From: Methanohalophilus halophilus
Lineage (GTDB): Archaea; Halobacteriota; Methanosarcinia; Methanosarcinales; Methanosarcinaceae
Assembly (NCBI RefSeq): GCF_001889405.1
Contig: NZ_CP017921.1
Coordinates: 1,874,057-1,938,056, forward strand
Length of the DNA: 64,000 nucleotides
Direction of reading: 5' to 3'
The translations under genes were made by a program, and so were the position numbers. The notes under the pieces are model-generated. The model searched no databases. It had not been told where the DNA came from and was given only the letters and a program-made list of their open reading frames with translations. Below, piece after piece: positions 1 through 8,980 of the stretch (its first letter is position 1; each line of letters begins with the position of its first letter).

Positions 1-960
1 TGTCTGGTGCCGGCATTTTTCCTGGCTGGAGCTATAGCATCCCTTTTTTCCAAAGAATCTGTACTAAAATTCTTTGGCAATGAAACCCCAAAATACATTT
101 CCTACCCCATCGCTGCAGTTTCAGGCTGCCTGCTTGCAGTATGCAGCTGTACTGTACTGCCGCTTTTTGCAGGAATCTATCGCAGGGGCGCAGGAATCGG
201 GCCTGCAACCACCTTCCTGTTCTCGGCACCAGCAATAAATATCCTGGCAATTGTCTACACAGCAAAAATCCTGGGATATGACCTGGGAGTGGCAAGAGCT
301 GTAATTGCAATCCTTCTGTCAATTGCTATTGGACTTACAATGGCGGCCCTCTTCGAGCGCCACAGGGAAAAAAAGGAAGGAATCAAGACTTTTGGTGATG
401 AAAGGCATGCTCACAGTGCATATCTTTTCCTCCTCCTTCTGGCAATCCTCATTATCCCGGAGATACTCACAGAATGGATTCCGCTTCTAGCCGTGGAAAC
501 TATGCTTGTTTTGCTAACGGTGTTCCTCTCATTCAACTGGTTCAGTAAGGATGAATTGAAAGACTGGATGGCAGAGACATGGTTCCTGATAAAGCAAATA
601 ACACCTCTCCTTTTGATTGGAGTTTTCTTTGCCGGTATCATGGTGGAACTGCTACCGGCACATTATGTAGCTGCAGTGGTTGGAGGTGCCTCATTCGGTG
701 CAAGTTTCATAGCATCGATTGCCGCAGCACTGATGTATTTCTCCACCCTGACAGAAGTACCTATAATCAGCGCCCTTACAGAACTTGGAATGGGAAGAGG
801 TCCGGCCCTGGCAATGTTGCTTGCAGGCCCCGCCCTGAGTCTTCCGAATATGATAGTTATAAGCAGGATAATGGGAGTGAAAAAAGCTTCCGTTTACATA
901 GCTTTGGTAGTAACAGTCGCATCAATAGCCGGCCTTATATTCGGCCTTTATTTTGTATAA
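1..960 (+). CDS. DUF318/ArsP-like permease, 5' end outside window
   Basis: Polytopic membrane permease of the DUF318 (ArsP/YraQ) family. The frame is open to the left edge, so the start lies outside the window; the GTG at 7 is probably internal. About 319 residues are visible. Two homologous halves can be seen. The first has the hallmark CSC motif (about residue 46 counted from base 7) followed by a Ser-Ala-Pro-Ala-Ile-Asn segment, and the second has a Leu-Ala-Gly-Pro-Ala-Leu-Ser-Leu-Pro-Asn segment near the C-terminus. About eight hydrophobic helices are apparent. Characterised ArsP members export trivalent organoarsenicals, but most members have no known substrate. The thiol-redox and DGC-domain genes downstream suggest a role in metal, metalloid or thiol handling (inference). 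Confidence 0.85.
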   Translation, partial: CLVPAFFLAGAIASLFSKESVLKFFGNETPKYISYPIAAVSGCLLAVCSCTVLPLFAGIYRRGAGIGPATTFLFSAPAINILAIVYTAKILGYDLGVARAVIAILLSIAIGLTMAALFERHREKKEGIKTFGDERHAHSAYLFLLLLAILIIPEILTEWIPLLAVETMLVLLTVFLSFNWFSKDELKDWMAETWFLIKQITPLLLIGVFFAGIMVELLPAHYVAAVVGGASFGASFIASIAAALMYFSTLTEVPIISALTELGMGRGPALAMLLAGPALSLPNMIVISRIMGVKKASVYIALVVTVASIAGLIFGLYFV

Positions 961-972
961 AGAGGTAAAAAC

Positions 973-1712
<740 letters not shown>

Positions 1713-1737
1713 TAGGAAAATGACAGGAGAAACTCAA

Positions 1738-1968
1738 ATGAAAATAGAAATTCTTGGAACCGGATGTGCAAAGTGCAAGAAGACCCTTGAAGTAGTCGAA
1801 AGAGCAGTAAAGGAAGCAGGAATCGAAGCCGATATCACAAAAGTTGAAGATATAAACAGTATTATGGATTACGGTGTAATGATAACACCCGGTGTTGTGG
1901 TCGATGGCGATGTAAAGATTGCAGGCAAGATTCCTTCGGTAGATGACGTGAAGGAATGGCTACAATAA
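1738..1968 (+). CDS. Thioredoxin-fold small redox protein (redox-active disulfide protein 2 family)
   Basis: A 76-residue single-domain thioredoxin-fold protein with an N-terminal active-site CxxC (Cys-Ala-Lys-Cys, about residues 10-13) and a cis-proline region (Thr-Pro-Gly-Val-Val-Val). It matches the archaeal small redox protein family TIGR00412. The start at 1738 is chosen over the in-frame ATG at 1720 because AGGAGA lies 10 bases upstream and homologues begin with Met-Lys-Ile. It lies between the permease and DGC genes, a combination I recognise from other archaea and bacteria, where it probably handles a thiol-bound ligand (inference). Confidence 0.88.
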   Translation: MKIEILGTGCAKCKKTLEVVERAVKEAGIEADITKVEDINSIMDYGVMITPGVVVDGDVKIAGKIPSVDDVKEWLQ

Positions 1969-1981
1969 CCAGAGGGAAAAT

Positions 1982-2344
1982 ATGACCGATAATAACTGTT
2001 GTTGTTCCTCAGTAGTGGGTATATTCCCCTGTTCAGGAGGTTCCAACGTAGGCCAACTGGCAAATCAGGCAGCAATAGAAATGACCAAAAATGGCAAAGG
2101 GAACATGATGTGTACAGTCGGCATTGGTGGCCGTATTGCAGGCCTTATGAAATCAGCAGAAGGAGCTGATGAGGTCGTGGCTATTGATGGCTGCCCGCTT
2201 AACTGTGCTAAGAAAACCCTGGAAAATGCCGGTATCGATGTCAGCAAGCATATAATCATAACCGAGCTTGGCATTAAAAAGAACAAGGATCTGGATCTCA
2301 AACAGGAACAGGTCAATGAAGTCCTTGAAAAAATCAATTTTTAA
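1982..2344 (+). CDS. DGC-domain putative zinc-binding protein
   Basis: A 120-residue protein of the DGC-domain family (putative zinc-binding, PF08859), named for the Asp-Gly-Cys motif seen here within DGCPLNCA (around residues 69-76). An N-terminal Cys-Cys-Cys run (residues 6-8) and FPCSGGSNVG (from about 15) add more potential metal or thiol ligands. The biochemical role of the family is not established. GAGG precedes the ATG, and the gene starts 13 bases after the thioredoxin-like gene, so the run from the permease to here reads as one operon. Confidence 0.85.
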   Translation: MTDNNCCCSSVVGIFPCSGGSNVGQLANQAAIEMTKNGKGNMMCTVGIGGRIAGLMKSAEGADEVVAIDGCPLNCAKKTLENAGIDVSKHIIITELGIKKNKDLDLKQEQVNEVLEKINF

Positions 2345-2391
2345 AGTCAAAATTATTTAATGAAAGGGGTTTAATCTTCCATATTTTTTGC

Positions 2392-2928
2392 TCAGTCACT
2401 GTCCATCTTACGATAGCCTTCAACAAGCTCCAGATTCACACTGGAAACTTTGTTTTTAAAATCCATAAGGTCCTGATCGACAGATTGCAATTCTGTGACA
2501 TCTTTTTCACTCAGTACAGTGCGACCTACAGGCACACTTTTGGATGCCGGTAGACGGACACCCTGTACTGTAGCATTATGAAGTACCACCACATCATCTT
2601 CGAGGACACTGTCAAATACTACCGCACCAAAACCTATGAAACATCTTTTACCCAACTGGCACGGTCCATGCACGATACACCCATGAGCAAGTGAGGTATC
2701 TTCAGCGATAACCACTTTCGACCCTTCAACCCCGTGAAGAACCACATTGTCCTGAATATTGCATCCTTTTCCGATAACAATAGATGCGCCCGGTTCATCT
2801 GCCCGTATTACAGCATTTGGTGCTACAAGGACATCTGCCTGAATCTTTACATTTCCCATTACAACGGCGCTGTCAGCAATCCAGGCACTATCATTTATTT
2901 GTGGTTTGTCTCCCGCTGGGTTTTTCAT
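2392..2928 (-). CDS. Gamma-class carbonic anhydrase-like hexapeptide-repeat protein
   Basis: A 178-residue left-handed beta-helix protein of the gamma carbonic anhydrase/CamH group. Hexapeptide repeats fill residues 10-135. Histidines in the positions expected for the trimeric metal site are visible in VVLHGVEG (about 64) and in LAHGCIVHG (about 83 and 88). The protein lacks the N-terminal signal and acidic loop of secreted Cam, so it resembles cytosolic CamH. Its start is supported by GGAG 8 bases upstream. It may interconvert CO2 and bicarbonate, but many homologues have no demonstrated activity. It is divergent from larB. Confidence 0.85.
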   Translation of the reverse strand: MKNPAGDKPQINDSAWIADSAVVMGNVKIQADVLVAPNAVIRADEPGASIVIGKGCNIQDNVVLHGVEGSKVVIAEDTSLAHGCIVHGPCQLGKRCFIGFGAVVFDSVLEDDVVVLHNATVQGVRLPASKSVPVGRTVLSEKDVTELQSVDQDLMDFKNKVSSVNLELVEGYRKMDSD

Positions 2929-2997
2929 GATTATTTCTCCTGTTGTCCCTATAAGGGATAATTACAACTATAATAGATAGCCAAATATATGAATTAT

Positions 2998-3012
2998 ATT
3001 GTAATATACAAT
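2998..3012. promoter_or_regulatory. Inverted repeat at the larB promoter
   Basis: ATTGTA-ATA-TACAAT is a perfect 6+3+6 inverted repeat lying 25 bases upstream of the larB ATG and just after an AT-rich TATA-like stretch. The position suits a repressor site. No regulator can be assigned from sequence. Confidence 0.4.
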
Positions 3013-3037
3013 TCATTACAGGATAGCGAGGTCAGCA

Positions 3038-3853
3038 ATGAATCTCAAAAATCTTCTTCAAAAATACAAAAACGGTGAAATCGGGGTTGATGATACTCAT
3101 GCCTGCATCCAATCCCTGGGTTATGTTCCGGTATGTGATGTCGCCAACATCGATACCTTCAGGAAACACAGGACAGGCATAATGGAAGCAGTACTTGCAG
3201 AAGGAAAGACACCGGAAGATATTCTGGGAATTGCAAAAACCCAGATTGAGGCAACGGGTCGTGTCCTTATAACCCGCCTTAATGAAGATCAAGCTTCATG
3301 TCTGGAAAATGAATTTGGCAGTGAACGGATAGATTGGGGAATCCACCACAGGACTGCAGCTGTGCATGACGGGACACCCATTGGAAAGACCGGAGGTGTT
3401 GTGGCTATAATTTCAGCCGGTACCGCTGATATCAATGTTGCAGAAGAGGCACGGATGACGGCAGCAGAGATGGGATGTGAGACTGTGAAGATATACGATG
3501 TGGGTGTTGCCGGCCTTCACAGGTTGTTTAACGAAGTAAAGAACCTCGAATCTGACAGACCGGACGCTGTAGTGGTTGCAGCCGGCAGGGAAGGTACATT
3601 GCCAACAGTGGTATCGAGCCTTTTTGATGTACCTGTAATAGGTCTGCCCGTATCCACCGGATATGGAATAGGTGCAAAGGGTGAAGCTGCCCTATATTCG
3701 ATGCTACAATCATGCTCAGTTCTGTCTGTTGTAAACATAGATGCAGGTTTTGTTGCCGGAGCATTCGCAGGCAGGATCGCCAATACTGTTGCCGCTGCAA
3801 GAAAACAGACTGATTCAATGGTTATTGAGAATCAACAAGGCCGGTCATCATGA
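3038..3853 (+). CDS. larB: LarB: pyridinium-3,5-biscarboxylate nucleotide synthase
   Basis: A 271-residue LarB of the AIR carboxylase/NCAIR mutase-like family. LarB carboxylates nicotinate adenine dinucleotide and hydrolyses it, the first step of nickel-pincer nucleotide cofactor synthesis. Visible family features are the GREGTLP segment (about residues 184-190), the GLPVSTGYG glycine-rich loop with GAKGEAAL, and the C-terminal NIDAGFVAGAFAGRIAN. GAGGT precedes the ATG. The TGA overlaps the larC ATG (ATGA), so the pair is translationally coupled. No LarE (sulfur insertase) or LarA-type racemase is in the window. Confidence 0.93.
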   Translation: MNLKNLLQKYKNGEIGVDDTHACIQSLGYVPVCDVANIDTFRKHRTGIMEAVLAEGKTPEDILGIAKTQIEATGRVLITRLNEDQASCLENEFGSERIDWGIHHRTAAVHDGTPIGKTGGVVAIISAGTADINVAEEARMTAAEMGCETVKIYDVGVAGLHRLFNEVKNLESDRPDAVVVAAGREGTLPTVVSSLFDVPVIGLPVSTGYGIGAKGEAALYSMLQSCSVLSVVNIDAGFVAGAFAGRIANTVAAARKQTDSMVIENQQGRSS

Positions 3854-5034
3854 AAACTCTACTATTCGATCCTTTCTCCGGTGCTGCCGGAGATATGATT
3901 ATGGGTTCATTGATTTCACTCGGGGCCGATGGAAACAAAATAAAAGAGATTCTCGAATCAATACTTGATATCTCAATGCTTTTTGAAAAAAACGTCAAAA
4001 TGGGAATTGAATCTGTTAATGTCAAATTTAATATACCTGACTTTGAGAATGCCCGCAGTTACCAGGAAATCGAGAATTTCATAAAGGGATGTGGCCTTGC
4101 TTCAGATACAGAAAACGATGCTATCCGTGTTTTCGGTATCCTTGCAAATGCTGAATCAAAGGTTCATGGAAAACCAATTGAAGAATTACATTTTCATGAA
4201 GTGGGACAAACCGATGCTCTTGCAGATATCATCGGCTCATGCATTGCAATGCATCAGCTGGGCGCCAGAGAAGTGCTTTGCCTGCCTATAAATGCAGGAA
4301 CAGGGACGGTTAACACATCTCACGGGATTATGCCGATACCTGCCCCTGCAACCCTTGAAATATTAAAAACATCTGGACTGGAATTTTATGGCAAAGGAAA
4401 CACGGAACTCCTAACACCCACAGGAGCTGCCCTTTTGGCCCATTTTGCAAAAACCACCCTGACTATTCCTGCCGGAAAGGTTCAGGATACGGGATACGGG
4501 GCAGGAGATATGGACACTGATTGGCCTAATGTGCTGCGTACTTTTATGATAGAAACGGGCAAAGCACTATTCAGGGATGAAGTGGAGGTTCTTGAAACAA
4601 ATGTCGACGATGTAACAGGGGAAGTATTGGGAAATCTTTTTGACCGGTTACTGGAAAATGGTGCTAAAGACGTATCCATAATACCTGCAACAATGAAAAA
4701 GGGAAGAGCAGGACACATCATCAAAGTTGTAACCCACTCACATCATGGTGAGGAACTTGCGAGGATAATCATGGAAGAGACCGGAAGTCTGGGTATTCGG
4801 ACTATCCCCACAAAACACCGGTATATAGCAGATCGCAAGATGGGAACAGTGGAACTTGAAATTAACGATACAGTCTATCAAATTGCAATCAAGATAGCCT
4901 ACACACCAGACAGTGGCATATTACACATCTCAGCAGAATATGATGATTGTAAAGAGGTCTCAAAAATCACCGGAATTGCGGTCAGGGAAATTATAAGAAA
5001 AGCCCAAACAAAGGCCAGGGATAAATATGAATGA
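3850..5034 (+). CDS. larC: LarC: nickel insertase for the pincer cofactor
   Basis: A 394-residue LarC, the CTP-dependent cyclometallase that inserts nickel into the pincer nucleotide. The N-terminal DPFSGAAGDM motif (residues 7-16), the HFHEVG histidine cluster (about 116-121), the GAGDMDTDWPNVLR stretch (about 217-230) and ETNVDDVTGE (about 249-258) are characteristic. It is full length and in one piece, with no frameshift between the LarC1 and LarC2 parts as occurs in some bacteria. It overlaps larB by four bases. Confidence 0.93.
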   Translation: MKTLLFDPFSGAAGDMIMGSLISLGADGNKIKEILESILDISMLFEKNVKMGIESVNVKFNIPDFENARSYQEIENFIKGCGLASDTENDAIRVFGILANAESKVHGKPIEELHFHEVGQTDALADIIGSCIAMHQLGAREVLCLPINAGTGTVNTSHGIMPIPAPATLEILKTSGLEFYGKGNTELLTPTGAALLAHFAKTTLTIPAGKVQDTGYGAGDMDTDWPNVLRTFMIETGKALFRDEVEVLETNVDDVTGEVLGNLFDRLLENGAKDVSIIPATMKKGRAGHIIKVVTHSHHGEELARIIMEETGSLGIRTIPTKHRYIADRKMGTVELEINDTVYQIAIKIAYTPDSGILHISAEYDDCKEVSKITGIAVREIIRKAQTKARDKYE

Positions 5035-5077
5035 AAATTGGCTTTCATTACCCTTAAAATGAGTGGGCCGATGTAAA

Positions 5078-5218
5078 TTAAATTTCGTCTTCTTCATTTG
5101 GCAGGCGACTTCCCTCATAATAATCCTGCTGCTTTGCTATTTTATTGAACTTTTTGCAGGCACGAACCCATAAACAAAGAGGTCTCTCACTGTTTTTCTT
5201 ACATGTTTTAAGAGCCAT
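5078..5218 (-). CDS. Small basic protein, 46 aa, unknown
   Basis: A short reading frame of 46 residues preceded by GGAGGTAG seven bases before the ATG, a near-perfect ribosome-binding site. The N-terminal half is basic with three cysteines (Cys-Lys-Lys at 6, Pro-Leu-Cys at 15, Ala-Cys-Lys at 21); the C-terminus is acidic (Asn-Glu-Glu-Asp-Glu-Ile). I do not recognise a family. It lies between the end of larC and the end of the pcc1 operon with its own start, so it is probably an independent small gene. Confidence 0.6.
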   Translation of the reverse strand: MALKTCKKNSERPLCLWVRACKKFNKIAKQQDYYEGSRLPNEEDEI

Positions 5219-5309
5219 AAACTACCTCCAGATTAAATTTGAACAAGACTGGATTTAAAGCTTTTCACCGAATATGGATATTCAAAGTATGCATAAAACA
5301 GGATGGAAA

Positions 5310-5552
5310 TTAATTTGGTGATGTCAGAGTGACCATTTCAGATGCTACTTTGATAAGCCTATACCAGGTATTCAATGTGGATCTCATCGATATTAGGTCA
5401 TCTGATGTAACTCTCATTATCAACTGATAGTCCTTGACATCTATTTCTATGGATGAACGATCGGTAACCAATCTATCCAGTTCTGGTTTTACAGACAGGT
5501 ACAATTTGAGGGCATCCGGAGTTTCAATGATTGTTTCTGAAGATGAAGTCAT
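5310..5552 (-). CDS. pcc1: KEOPS complex subunit Pcc1
   Basis: An 80-residue protein matching the archaeal Pcc1 family, the dimerising subunit of the KEOPS complex that makes t6A37 in ANN-decoding tRNAs. Features are the central beta segment (Ile-Glu-Ile-Asp-Val-Lys), the Asp-Asp-Leu-(Ile)-Ser-Met-Arg-Ser-Thr-Leu-Asn-Thr-Trp helix (residues about 51-63) and the short length. It starts two bases after the stop of the Brix-like gene and is the last member of the superoperon, as in many euryarchaea. Confidence 0.85.
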   Translation of the reverse strand: MTSSSETIIETPDALKLYLSVKPELDRLVTDRSSIEIDVKDYQLIMRVTSDDLISMRSTLNTWYRLIKVASEMVTLTSPN

Positions 5553-5554
5553 AC

Positions 5555-6007
5555 TTAATCAGCCGTTGTCTTGAACCCTTTTACCTTTAGATTGAATAAA
5601 TTATTGCCATTACAATAAAAGCTCATTAAGTCATCGGTTACCTGAATCAAACACCTGGATTTATTATCACTCTCAGGTAATAAACCACCTAGCAATCCTG
5701 CTAGTCCGCCCCCACCTTTAATGGGTGGCATACTGTTCTTTAAAGAAGATTTTTTGGGTTTGTCATGGAATACAACATTCATCCATATGGATAATTGTTG
5801 TTGCCCTTCACTATCAAAAAATGTCAGACTGGCAGGGTTGCCATGATATTGCCCTACAATAAGCAGGGTTTCAGCGTCCATACCATACAGTATGTCCTGT
5901 AAACCACTTTTGCCCCTTGTGACATACTCGCAGTTAAAAAAAGATGCAAGATACTTACAAAGGGTCCGGGTTGGAGGCGAAGGAGAGCGTGATGAGGAAA
6001 TTAACAT
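5555..6007 (-). CDS. Brix-domain ribosome biogenesis protein (Imp4-like)
   Basis: A 150-residue archaeal Brix-domain protein related to eukaryotic Imp4. The N-terminal Ser-Ser-Arg-Ser-Pro-Ser-Pro-Pro-Thr-Arg-Thr-Leu-Cys-Lys segment, which resembles rRNA-binding Imp4 N-termini, is diagnostic. A Gly-rich insertion near residues 97-107 is probably a flexible loop. In archaea the family is predicted to help pre-rRNA folding. GAGAGG sits directly before the ATG, four bases after rpoP ends, which fits a tight operon. Confidence 0.82.
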   Translation of the reverse strand: MLISSSRSPSPPTRTLCKYLASFFNCEYVTRGKSGLQDILYGMDAETLLIVGQYHGNPASLTFFDSEGQQQLSIWMNVVFHDKPKKSSLKNSMPPIKGGGGLAGLLGGLLPESDNKSRCLIQVTDDLMSFYCNGNNLFNLKVKGFKTTAD

Positions 6008-6011
6008 CCTC

Positions 6012-6149
6012 TCACTCTGCTTTCAATGTCTTTATTGTGGTAGGCCTTCCTTTTACAAGAATACGATTCCCACAATAAGGACAGCGGATTCCGGTGTATT
6101 GGTAGTCAATTTCAACTGCTCTCTTACACCGGGTACATTTATAATCCAT
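6012..6149 (-). CDS. rpoP: DNA-directed RNA polymerase subunit P (Rpb12 homologue)
   Basis: A 45-residue RNA polymerase subunit P/Rpo12. The zinc ribbon is visible as Cys-x2-Cys (CTRC, residues 5-8) and Cys-x2-Cys (CPYC, 23-26), followed by the basic Gly-Arg-Pro-Thr-Thr-Ile-Lys tail that contacts the core enzyme. Its position between rpl37ae and the Brix gene is the conserved archaeal order. Confidence 0.93.
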   Translation of the reverse strand: MDYKCTRCKRAVEIDYQYTGIRCPYCGNRILVKGRPTTIKTLKAE

Positions 6150-6154
6150 ATCTA

Positions 6155-6442
6155 TTACTCAACCTGTTCAACTGCTTTCTTAACGGTTCTGGATATCGTT
6201 TTGCCCACAGAAGTGGATGGGGTGTATGTACCACCTGCAAAGGTATGGCCACATTTCTTGCATTCCCAGATACCTGTACCAAGCCTTTTTACAGTAGGCC
6301 TGTCACATTTAACACAGGTATGTGGCATATGTGTCCGTTCTTCGATATCTCCAACAAGTTTACGATCCTTACGACCGTATCTGGTACCGTATCTTCCTGC
6401 TGAACGGGAAACCCTTCCCTTTTTTGAATACTTTTTTGCCAT
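6155..6442 (-). CDS. rpl37ae: 50S ribosomal protein L37Ae (eL43)
   Basis: A 95-residue ribosomal protein eL43. It has the lysine- and arginine-rich N-terminus with Gly-Arg-Tyr-Gly-x-Arg-Tyr-Gly, then a C4 zinc ribbon: CVKC (about 43-46) and CKKC (about 61-64). It is part of the large subunit near the 23S rRNA E-site region. It lies between rrp42 and rpoP in the superoperon. Confidence 0.95.
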   Translation of the reverse strand: MAKKYSKKGRVSRSAGRYGTRYGRKDRKLVGDIEERTHMPHTCVKCDRPTVKRLGTGIWECKKCGHTFAGGTYTPSTSVGKTISRTVKKAVEQVE

Positions 6443-6485
6443 GATAATTGTCTCCTTGGATGGTATGATCTAAAAACCCTGTTAC

Positions 6486-7271
6486 TCATATTTCCAATAA
6501 ATACTTTTCTCGTATAATCTCGCCTTTTTCCTTCGCGATCTGACTTGCCTTAACAACTTGTGCCGGTGACAAACTACCTGAACCACTTTTTTGCATTGAA
6601 CAAATGGAACCGTCCTGATTAGAGGATATGGTAATTCTTGTTTCACATACTGATTCTTCACCATAAGTGGGATCTAACACCATTTCATCACCAATCTTGA
6701 CCAGTGATATACCAACAGGCATTTCACGCACAGGCATGGGATAATCTTCACCTTTTCCTTCTCTTTCAGAAGGTACTGTTGTGGTCATAAGAGCAGCGAT
6801 TGCACCCAGGGATGCGGCATCAAGTATATTTCCGGAATTATTCAGAACATGGACATCAATGAAAACCATCCATACCTCTTCGCCTTCCGTAATACAGAGC
6901 TTATTTATATCAATTGCGCCAGATTCCCTTATGCCCCTATCTACAATCCTGGCCATCTCGATAGCTTTCTCTCTTGGAGGACCTGCTTCAAAGTCAGGTG
7001 AAGCAATCGGATTAAGTTCCATACTGGTTATGATAACTCCTTGTGCAGGACTATCGGGGAAAGGAGTACCAACCTGCATTTTGACACCCACCATTACCTG
7101 GGTATCCCCATACTGCACCATTGCAGAACCTTCTGCCTTATCGATGACACCTGTTTCAAGAGCAATATCCCTTAGCTCATCGAATTGGCGACCGTCTTCA
7201 CGTTCACCCTTGAGCATAAGGTTGTAAATATAATCCCTTTTCAGTCTGGAAATAACCTCACTGCCGCTCAT
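6486..7271 (-). CDS. rrp42: Exosome complex subunit Rrp42
   Basis: RNase PH-fold subunit of the archaeal exosome. Rrp42 is the catalytically inactive partner that forms the hexameric ring with Rrp41 and helps bind RNA. About 261 residues, beginning Met-Ser-Gly-Ser-Glu-Val. This start is preferred over the ATG at 7286 because GAGGGTGAA lies just upstream and homologues begin there. The gene overlaps the end of rrp41, so the two are probably translated in a coupled way, fitting their 1:1 stoichiometry. Confidence 0.94.
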   Translation of the reverse strand: MSGSEVISRLKRDYIYNLMLKGEREDGRQFDELRDIALETGVIDKAEGSAMVQYGDTQVMVGVKMQVGTPFPDSPAQGVIITSMELNPIASPDFEAGPPREKAIEMARIVDRGIRESGAIDINKLCITEGEEVWMVFIDVHVLNNSGNILDAASLGAIAALMTTTVPSEREGKGEDYPMPVREMPVGISLVKIGDEMVLDPTYGEESVCETRITISSNQDGSICSMQKSGSGSLSPAQVVKASQIAKEKGEIIREKYLLEI

Positions 7272-8151
7272 CTTCTTCACCCTCATCCTCTTCGGTTAAA
7301 TCATTTTCATCCGCGTTTTCTGCTTCAGATTCTTCATTGTCGAATGAGTCATCCCTTTCTTCTTCCTCTTCTTCGTCTTCTTCTGATTCAGGGACTTCTT
7401 CTGGACTTTCCTCTTCAGCTTCTTCGCCTTCTTCGTCCTCATTCCCATATCTGGAAACAAGGGCTTCACGCTGAATTTCAAGAATTTGTTGACAGCCTTT
7501 TTTAACCATTTCCAGGCCTTCTTCGAGTTCTTCAGGAGTAAGGTGTCCATCCATCTGGAGAAGGGTTATTTCCCCATCCTGGGTCATTGCGACAGGAAGA
7601 TCAGCCTGACCATAATTATCTTCTGGTTTGTTGAGATCAAGAACAAGCTGACCATCAACTTTACCGACTGCACAGGCTGAAACAAGCCCTTTCATGGGTA
7701 TGCCAGCATCTGCAAGAGCAAGTGTTGCTGCATTGATAGCAGCAGTCCTGGTCCCTGCATCGGCCTGTAATACTTCTGCGAATACATCTATTACAGCACC
7801 AGGATAATATTGTGTCATCACAACAGGTTCAAAAGCTTCTCCACTGACTTTGGATATCTCAGTACTTCTTCTGCTTGGACCCGGTCTTATCCTGTCTTCC
7901 ACAGAAAAAGAGGCCATATTATACTTGTAACGCACAAGTACTTCGTTGGGTTTCTGCATCCTTCTCGGGTGCAGTTCACGGGGACCATAAACTGCTGCAA
8001 GCACCTTATTATTTCCCCATTCAAGGTAACATGAGCCATCAGCTCTTGAAAGCACACCCATCTCTACTTTCATGGGTCGGATCTCATCAACACGCCTTCC
8101 ATCAAGGCGGAGACCCTCATCATCAATAAAACGTTCCGGTTTATCACTCAT
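7258..8151 (-). CDS. rrp41: Exosome complex exonuclease Rrp41 with long acidic tail
   Basis: A 297-residue Rrp41, the phosphorolytic 3'-5' exoribonuclease (and polyadenylating) subunit of the exosome. The RNase PH core covers roughly residues 1-240, including RPGPSRRS (about 87-94), the [11 protein letters not shown] stretch (about 128-138) and VAMTQDGEI containing the catalytic Asp region. After residue 240 comes about 55 residues of almost pure Glu/Asp/Ser, an acidic tail that is absent or much shorter in most homologues I know. The tail is encoded by a purine-rich run and overlaps the rrp42 start. Confidence 0.94.
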   Translation of the reverse strand: MSDKPERFIDDEGLRLDGRRVDEIRPMKVEMGVLSRADGSCYLEWGNNKVLAAVYGPRELHPRRMQKPNEVLVRYKYNMASFSVEDRIRPGPSRRSTEISKVSGEAFEPVVMTQYYPGAVIDVFAEVLQADAGTRTAAINAATLALADAGIPMKGLVSACAVGKVDGQLVLDLNKPEDNYGQADLPVAMTQDGEITLLQMDGHLTPEELEEGLEMVKKGCQQILEIQREALVSRYGNEDEEGEEAEEESPEEVPESEEDEEEEEERDDSFDNEESEAENADENDLTEEDEGEEDERQ

Positions 8152-8200
8152 TACAAGTTCTCCAAAATCCTGCTCAGTATATTAAATATTAAAAGGCCGC

Positions 8201-8968
8201 TCAATTTTCATCTTCGTCACTAAGCAGCACATCTACTTTTCGGCAAGCGTCTTCTGTGTAGTCCTTCTTACTACTGGTAAATGGTACAGGTTTTTCCTTT
8301 TCCTCAATTTCATCGGATTCTTCATAACGCAGGAAAGCACTAATATGATTGGTTAATCCTGATATGTGAGATTTGTTTTCGATTATCTCTATGGCCTGTG
8401 TCAGCCTGTTCATATCTTCATCTTTACCCTTTAACCATATCCTTCCGTTTTGTCCTATGAAGATATCACAATTGGATTCCTTTTTGAGCATTGAAACCAT
8501 GGATCCATTATGCCCGATGATACGTGGAACCTTCGTAGTGGATACATCTATAATCCTGCCTTCATCCAGACGGCGAAGACCTCGATCCTTCATTGAAAGT
8601 TCCACTTTCATGGAAGTATTAACATCTTTTATACGCAAAATCGCACAATCCCCGATGCCTATTTCCTTTCGCATCATTGAACTATCCACTCTTTTGGGAT
8701 ATTCAGATACATGAAGAAGTCCATCATACGGGGAGCCGATATCAAATATCCAGTTTGACGAAGTAACTTCTATTACATAACCGATCACATAATCTCTGGG
8801 GGAAGGTATGTACTTACCTGAAAAAGGAACAACTGTTACACGATTTTTATCATTGGCTACCCCGTAGAACAGTGAGTATACTTTGCCTTCATGCACATAC
8901 GTACCTGTTCCAGCTTGCTTTTCATTTTCGGAAAGCATCTGACCGGGATAAACGATTTTGCGTTTCAT
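8201..8968 (-). CDS. rrp4: Exosome RNA-binding cap protein Rrp4
   Basis: A 255-residue Rrp4, the RNA-binding cap of the archaeal exosome. It has an N-terminal beta domain (residues 1-60), an S1 domain (about 62-135, with Asp-Gly-Leu-Leu-His-Val-Ser) and a KH domain with the loop Ile-Ile-Gly-His-Asn-Gly-Ser (about 150-156). A charged C-terminal tail rich in Glu/Lys extends to the end. It provides substrate entry and preference for A-rich RNA. It lies between SBDS and rrp41 in the superoperon. Confidence 0.94.
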   Translation of the reverse strand: MKRKIVYPGQMLSENEKQAGTGTYVHEGKVYSLFYGVANDKNRVTVVPFSGKYIPSPRDYVIGYVIEVTSSNWIFDIGSPYDGLLHVSEYPKRVDSSMMRKEIGIGDCAILRIKDVNTSMKVELSMKDRGLRRLDEGRIIDVSTTKVPRIIGHNGSMVSMLKKESNCDIFIGQNGRIWLKGKDEDMNRLTQAIEIIENKSHISGLTNHISAFLRYEESDEIEEKEKPVPFTSSKKDYTEDACRKVDVLLSDEDEN

Positions 8969-8980
8969 CCTGAAATCTCC

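Noticed and set aside
2946-2958. TCCCTATAAGGGA palindrome upstream of the carbonic anhydrase-like gene
   Set aside because: Too short to be distinguished from chance; it also overlaps the ribosome-binding region.
5892-6473. A 193-codon plus-strand frame opposite the Brix, rpoP and rpl37ae genes
   Set aside because: It lies antisense to three well-recognised conserved genes and its translation has no recognisable features.
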